From Ornithinimicrobium sp. CNJ-824 (lineage in GTDB: Bacteria; Actinomycetota; Actinomycetes; Actinomycetales; Dermatophilaceae), in the NCBI RefSeq assembly GCF_001942405.1, contig NZ_MKKA01000007.1:19139-83138 (forward strand): a stretch of 64,000 bases of DNA. Reading direction: 5' to 3'. The position numbers were made by a program, and so were the translations under genes. Below are positions 62,833 through 64,000 of this stretch, piece by piece; positions within the stretch are counted from its first letter, which is position 1, and every line of letters begins with the position of its first letter. Under the pieces are notes generated by a model. The model was not told the DNA's origin and searched no databases. It saw only the letters and a program-made list of their open reading frames with translations.

Positions 62833-63054
62833 ATGCCTAACATCCTGATTCGAAACTTCCCGAACGAGGACCTCGCTCTGCTCGATGAGCAGGCCAGGCG
62901 CGTTGGGCTGTCCCGCACCGAGTACCTGCGCAGGCGACTGCATGAGCAGGCGCACCGTGACCAGGCCCCGGTGACTGCTGCCGACCTGGATGCGCTCGCC
63001 GAGCTTCTCCCCGACCTGGGCGACTCCGAGGTCATGCGCGACGCGTGGTCATGA
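62833..63054 (+). CDS. VapB-type antitoxin (ribbon-helix-helix)
   Basis: 73 residues: [20 protein letters not shown] is a ribbon-helix-helix start, [19 protein letters not shown] the following helices, and the acidic tail ([17 protein letters not shown]) the region that neutralises the toxin. GGAGGTGG is a strong ribosome-binding site for the ATG at 62833. It overlaps vapC by ATGA, the standard antitoxin-toxin coupling. Located just inside the putative island edge. It should repress its own promoter together with VapC. Confidence 0.88.
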   Translation: MPNILIRNFPNEDLALLDEQARRVGLSRTEYLRRRLHEQAHRDQAPVTAADLDALAELLPDLGDSEVMRDAWS

Positions 63055-63455
63055 CCACCTGGCTCATCGACAAGTCGGCCCTGGTCCGCCTAGGCACCAG
63101 TCGCCGGGCGCAAGACTGGGCCACCCGGATCGAACGTGGTTTGGTCGCCATCTCGACCGTGACCCGGCTCGAGGTCGGTTACTCGGCACGGTCAGCAGGC
63201 GACTTCGTCCGCGTCCTGGACCTGCCTCCGATCGCCTCCATGCCTGTGGAGTACCTGACGCCAGCAATGGAGGACCGGGCACTCCAGGTTCAGCGCCTAC
63301 TCGCGCAACGTGGGCGCCACCGCGCCCCGTCGATCCCCGACCTGCTCATCGCCGCCACCGCCGAGCTCAGCGGCCGCACCGTGCTGCATCTGGACAAGGA
63401 CTTCGACCTCATCGCCGAACTGACCCAGCAACCGACCGAGCGACTCGACGACTGA
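63051..63455 (+). CDS. VapC-type PIN domain ribonuclease toxin
   Basis: 134 residues. PIN acidic residues are all present: D7 (WLIDKSAL), E41 (TRLEVGYSA), D97 ([13 protein letters not shown]) and D115 with D117 ([12 protein letters not shown]). VapC toxins cleave tRNA or 23S rRNA sites in a magnesium-dependent way and are held inactive by VapB. Intact frame and catalytic set suggest an active module. Codon use is slightly less GC-biased than in the rest of the window. Confidence 0.9.
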   Translation: MTTWLIDKSALVRLGTSRRAQDWATRIERGLVAISTVTRLEVGYSARSAGDFVRVLDLPPIASMPVEYLTPAMEDRALQVQRLLAQRGRHRAPSIPDLLIAATAELSGRTVLHLDKDFDLIAELTQQPTERLDD

Positions 63456-63524
63456 GGCGCCTGCTGCTGAACCAGCGCTGACAACCGCTCCGCGGCATGA
63501 GCGCGCACTGGATGGAGGCCAGCC

Positions 63525-63776
63525 GTGCCAAACTCGGGCATGCCTGATCAGCGCCTGCACGCCCTTGCCGCCGTTGACGAAGCCCTGCAGGACCCCATCC
63601 GAGTTCTGCGGACGGTGACGGCATCGGCTGACTTCGACGACGCGCTGCACGCGCTGCAGGATTCCTTCGGCTGGGATGAAGTTCAGGCGCGGCTGGTGAT
63701 GCAGTTGCCCATAGGCAATACGCACAAGGACTTCAGGGATCGAGTCGCACAGGACCTGCAGCAACACGACCACTGA
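63525..63776 (+). CDS. Small protein resembling a GyrA/ParC coiled-coil segment
   Basis: 83 residues. LHALAAVDEALQDPIRVLRTVTASADFDDALHALQDSFGWDEVQARLVMQLPIGN (described by ends; over 50 residues) resembles the helical region of DNA gyrase subunit A where a helix, a short turn and an 'xxF.LSE.QA..vL.m.L' motif occur. It lacks the catalytic and CAP domains, so it is not a gyrase subunit. GGAGG lies before the GTG at 63525; an ATG at 63540 is an alternative start. Within the putative island. Function unknown. Confidence 0.65.
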   Translation: MPNSGMPDQRLHALAAVDEALQDPIRVLRTVTASADFDDALHALQDSFGWDEVQARLVMQLPIGNTHKDFRDRVAQDLQQHDH

Positions 63777-64000
63777 CCCCACGCTCCACGCGGCAGAAGC
63801 GGATACGCAGTCGCGGGCCCCCGATGGAGGCCAGTTCCCCACGGCGCATGAGCAAGCGTCCGTGGTGGACCGGGGCGGTGTGTGCTTCCACGGTTGGGCC
63901 GAGGCGGACACCACCACACGAAGCGGCCGCGCGACAACTACTGAAGTCCCGCACTAGTTCTGCGTGATGTTGACCGCGGGGGAGGAGGTGGACCGAAGAC
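63777..64000. other. End of window without a confident gene
   Basis: 224 nt. I see a second copy of GATGGAGGCCAG (63825 region, also at 63511) and a ribosome-binding-like GGAGGAGGTGG near 63985, which may precede a gene starting beyond the window. No convincing reading frame lies inside. Confidence 0.5.

Overview
The window is very GC-rich, densely coded chromosome from an actinobacterium. The markers are three mycothiol genes (mshA, mshD, mscR), CarD, SenX3-RegX3-PhoU, a GlnR-like regulator beside mshD, treY-treZ, DUF2516, DUF6328 and DUF4032 proteins, and TANNNT -10 boxes sitting 6-7 nt before many start codons. The gene mix suggests Micrococcales, perhaps an Intrasporangiaceae/Ornithinimicrobiaceae-type organism; that placement is inference from content only.

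Layout. 1-4.6 kb: 3' end of a sugar-type ABC ATPase, a PaiB-like FMN protein, a DUF4032 protein, and a small solute-binding lipoprotein overlapping a CDF cation transporter. 4.6-17 kb: rlmB and cysS, then about 8 kb of accessory genes (AbiEi/DUF559 gene between two matching hairpins, GPP34, MBL hydrolase + mscR, AspT-like exchanger, DUF6328, acyl-CoA ligase), then ispF-ispD-carD. 17-24 kb: lipoprotein, phoU, senX3-regX3, gpmA, YbjN-like protein, mshA, methyltransferase. 24-33 kb: cupin, hydrolase, DUF2516, dtd, asparaginase, BKACE enzyme, AlkZ-like protein, methyltransferase, ygfZ-like, LCP protein, nitrobindin-like protein. 33-42 kb: membrane protein, glnR-like, mshD, NUDIX-phosphatase, DUF5655, hypothetical, treZ-treY. 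42-55 kb: HesB-like, LuxR regulator, flavin monooxygenase, FNT channel, metH, DUF2231-Rieske fusion, glycine betaine ABC transporter, metF. 55-61.7 kb: DUF3516 helicase, small proteins, isochorismatase-like hydrolase, NCS1 permease, hemolysin III, tRNA-Lys(TTT). 61.7-64 kb: racemase, then a tRNA-Arg(CCT) 3' fragment that looks like an attachment site, followed by compositionally different DNA with vapBC and a GyrA-like miniature protein: probably the edge of a genomic island.

Functional themes. Thiol and one-carbon metabolism (mycothiol genes, metF, metH), compatible solutes (trehalose synthesis and betaine uptake), phosphate control and cell-envelope work dominate. Many genes overlap by 4 nt (ATGA/GTGA), giving tight operons: ispF/ispD/carD, YbjN/mshA, hydrolase/DUF2516, dtd/asparaginase/BKACE, hypothetical/treZ/treY, isochorismatase/permease, vapB/vapC.

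Data quality. At least 16 single-base losses interrupt otherwise well-conserved genes (cysS twice, metH twice, ispD, ispF, mscR and others). All are -1, which points to uncorrected sequencing or assembly deletions rather than gene decay. I give such genes as single CDS spans and note the break.

Most unusual signals: an AbiEi/DUF559 gene bracketed by two long hairpins sharing an identical 17-nt arm, and a strongly over-represented word GGCATACC (at least 19 copies on both strands, in all reading frames and in intergenic DNA).
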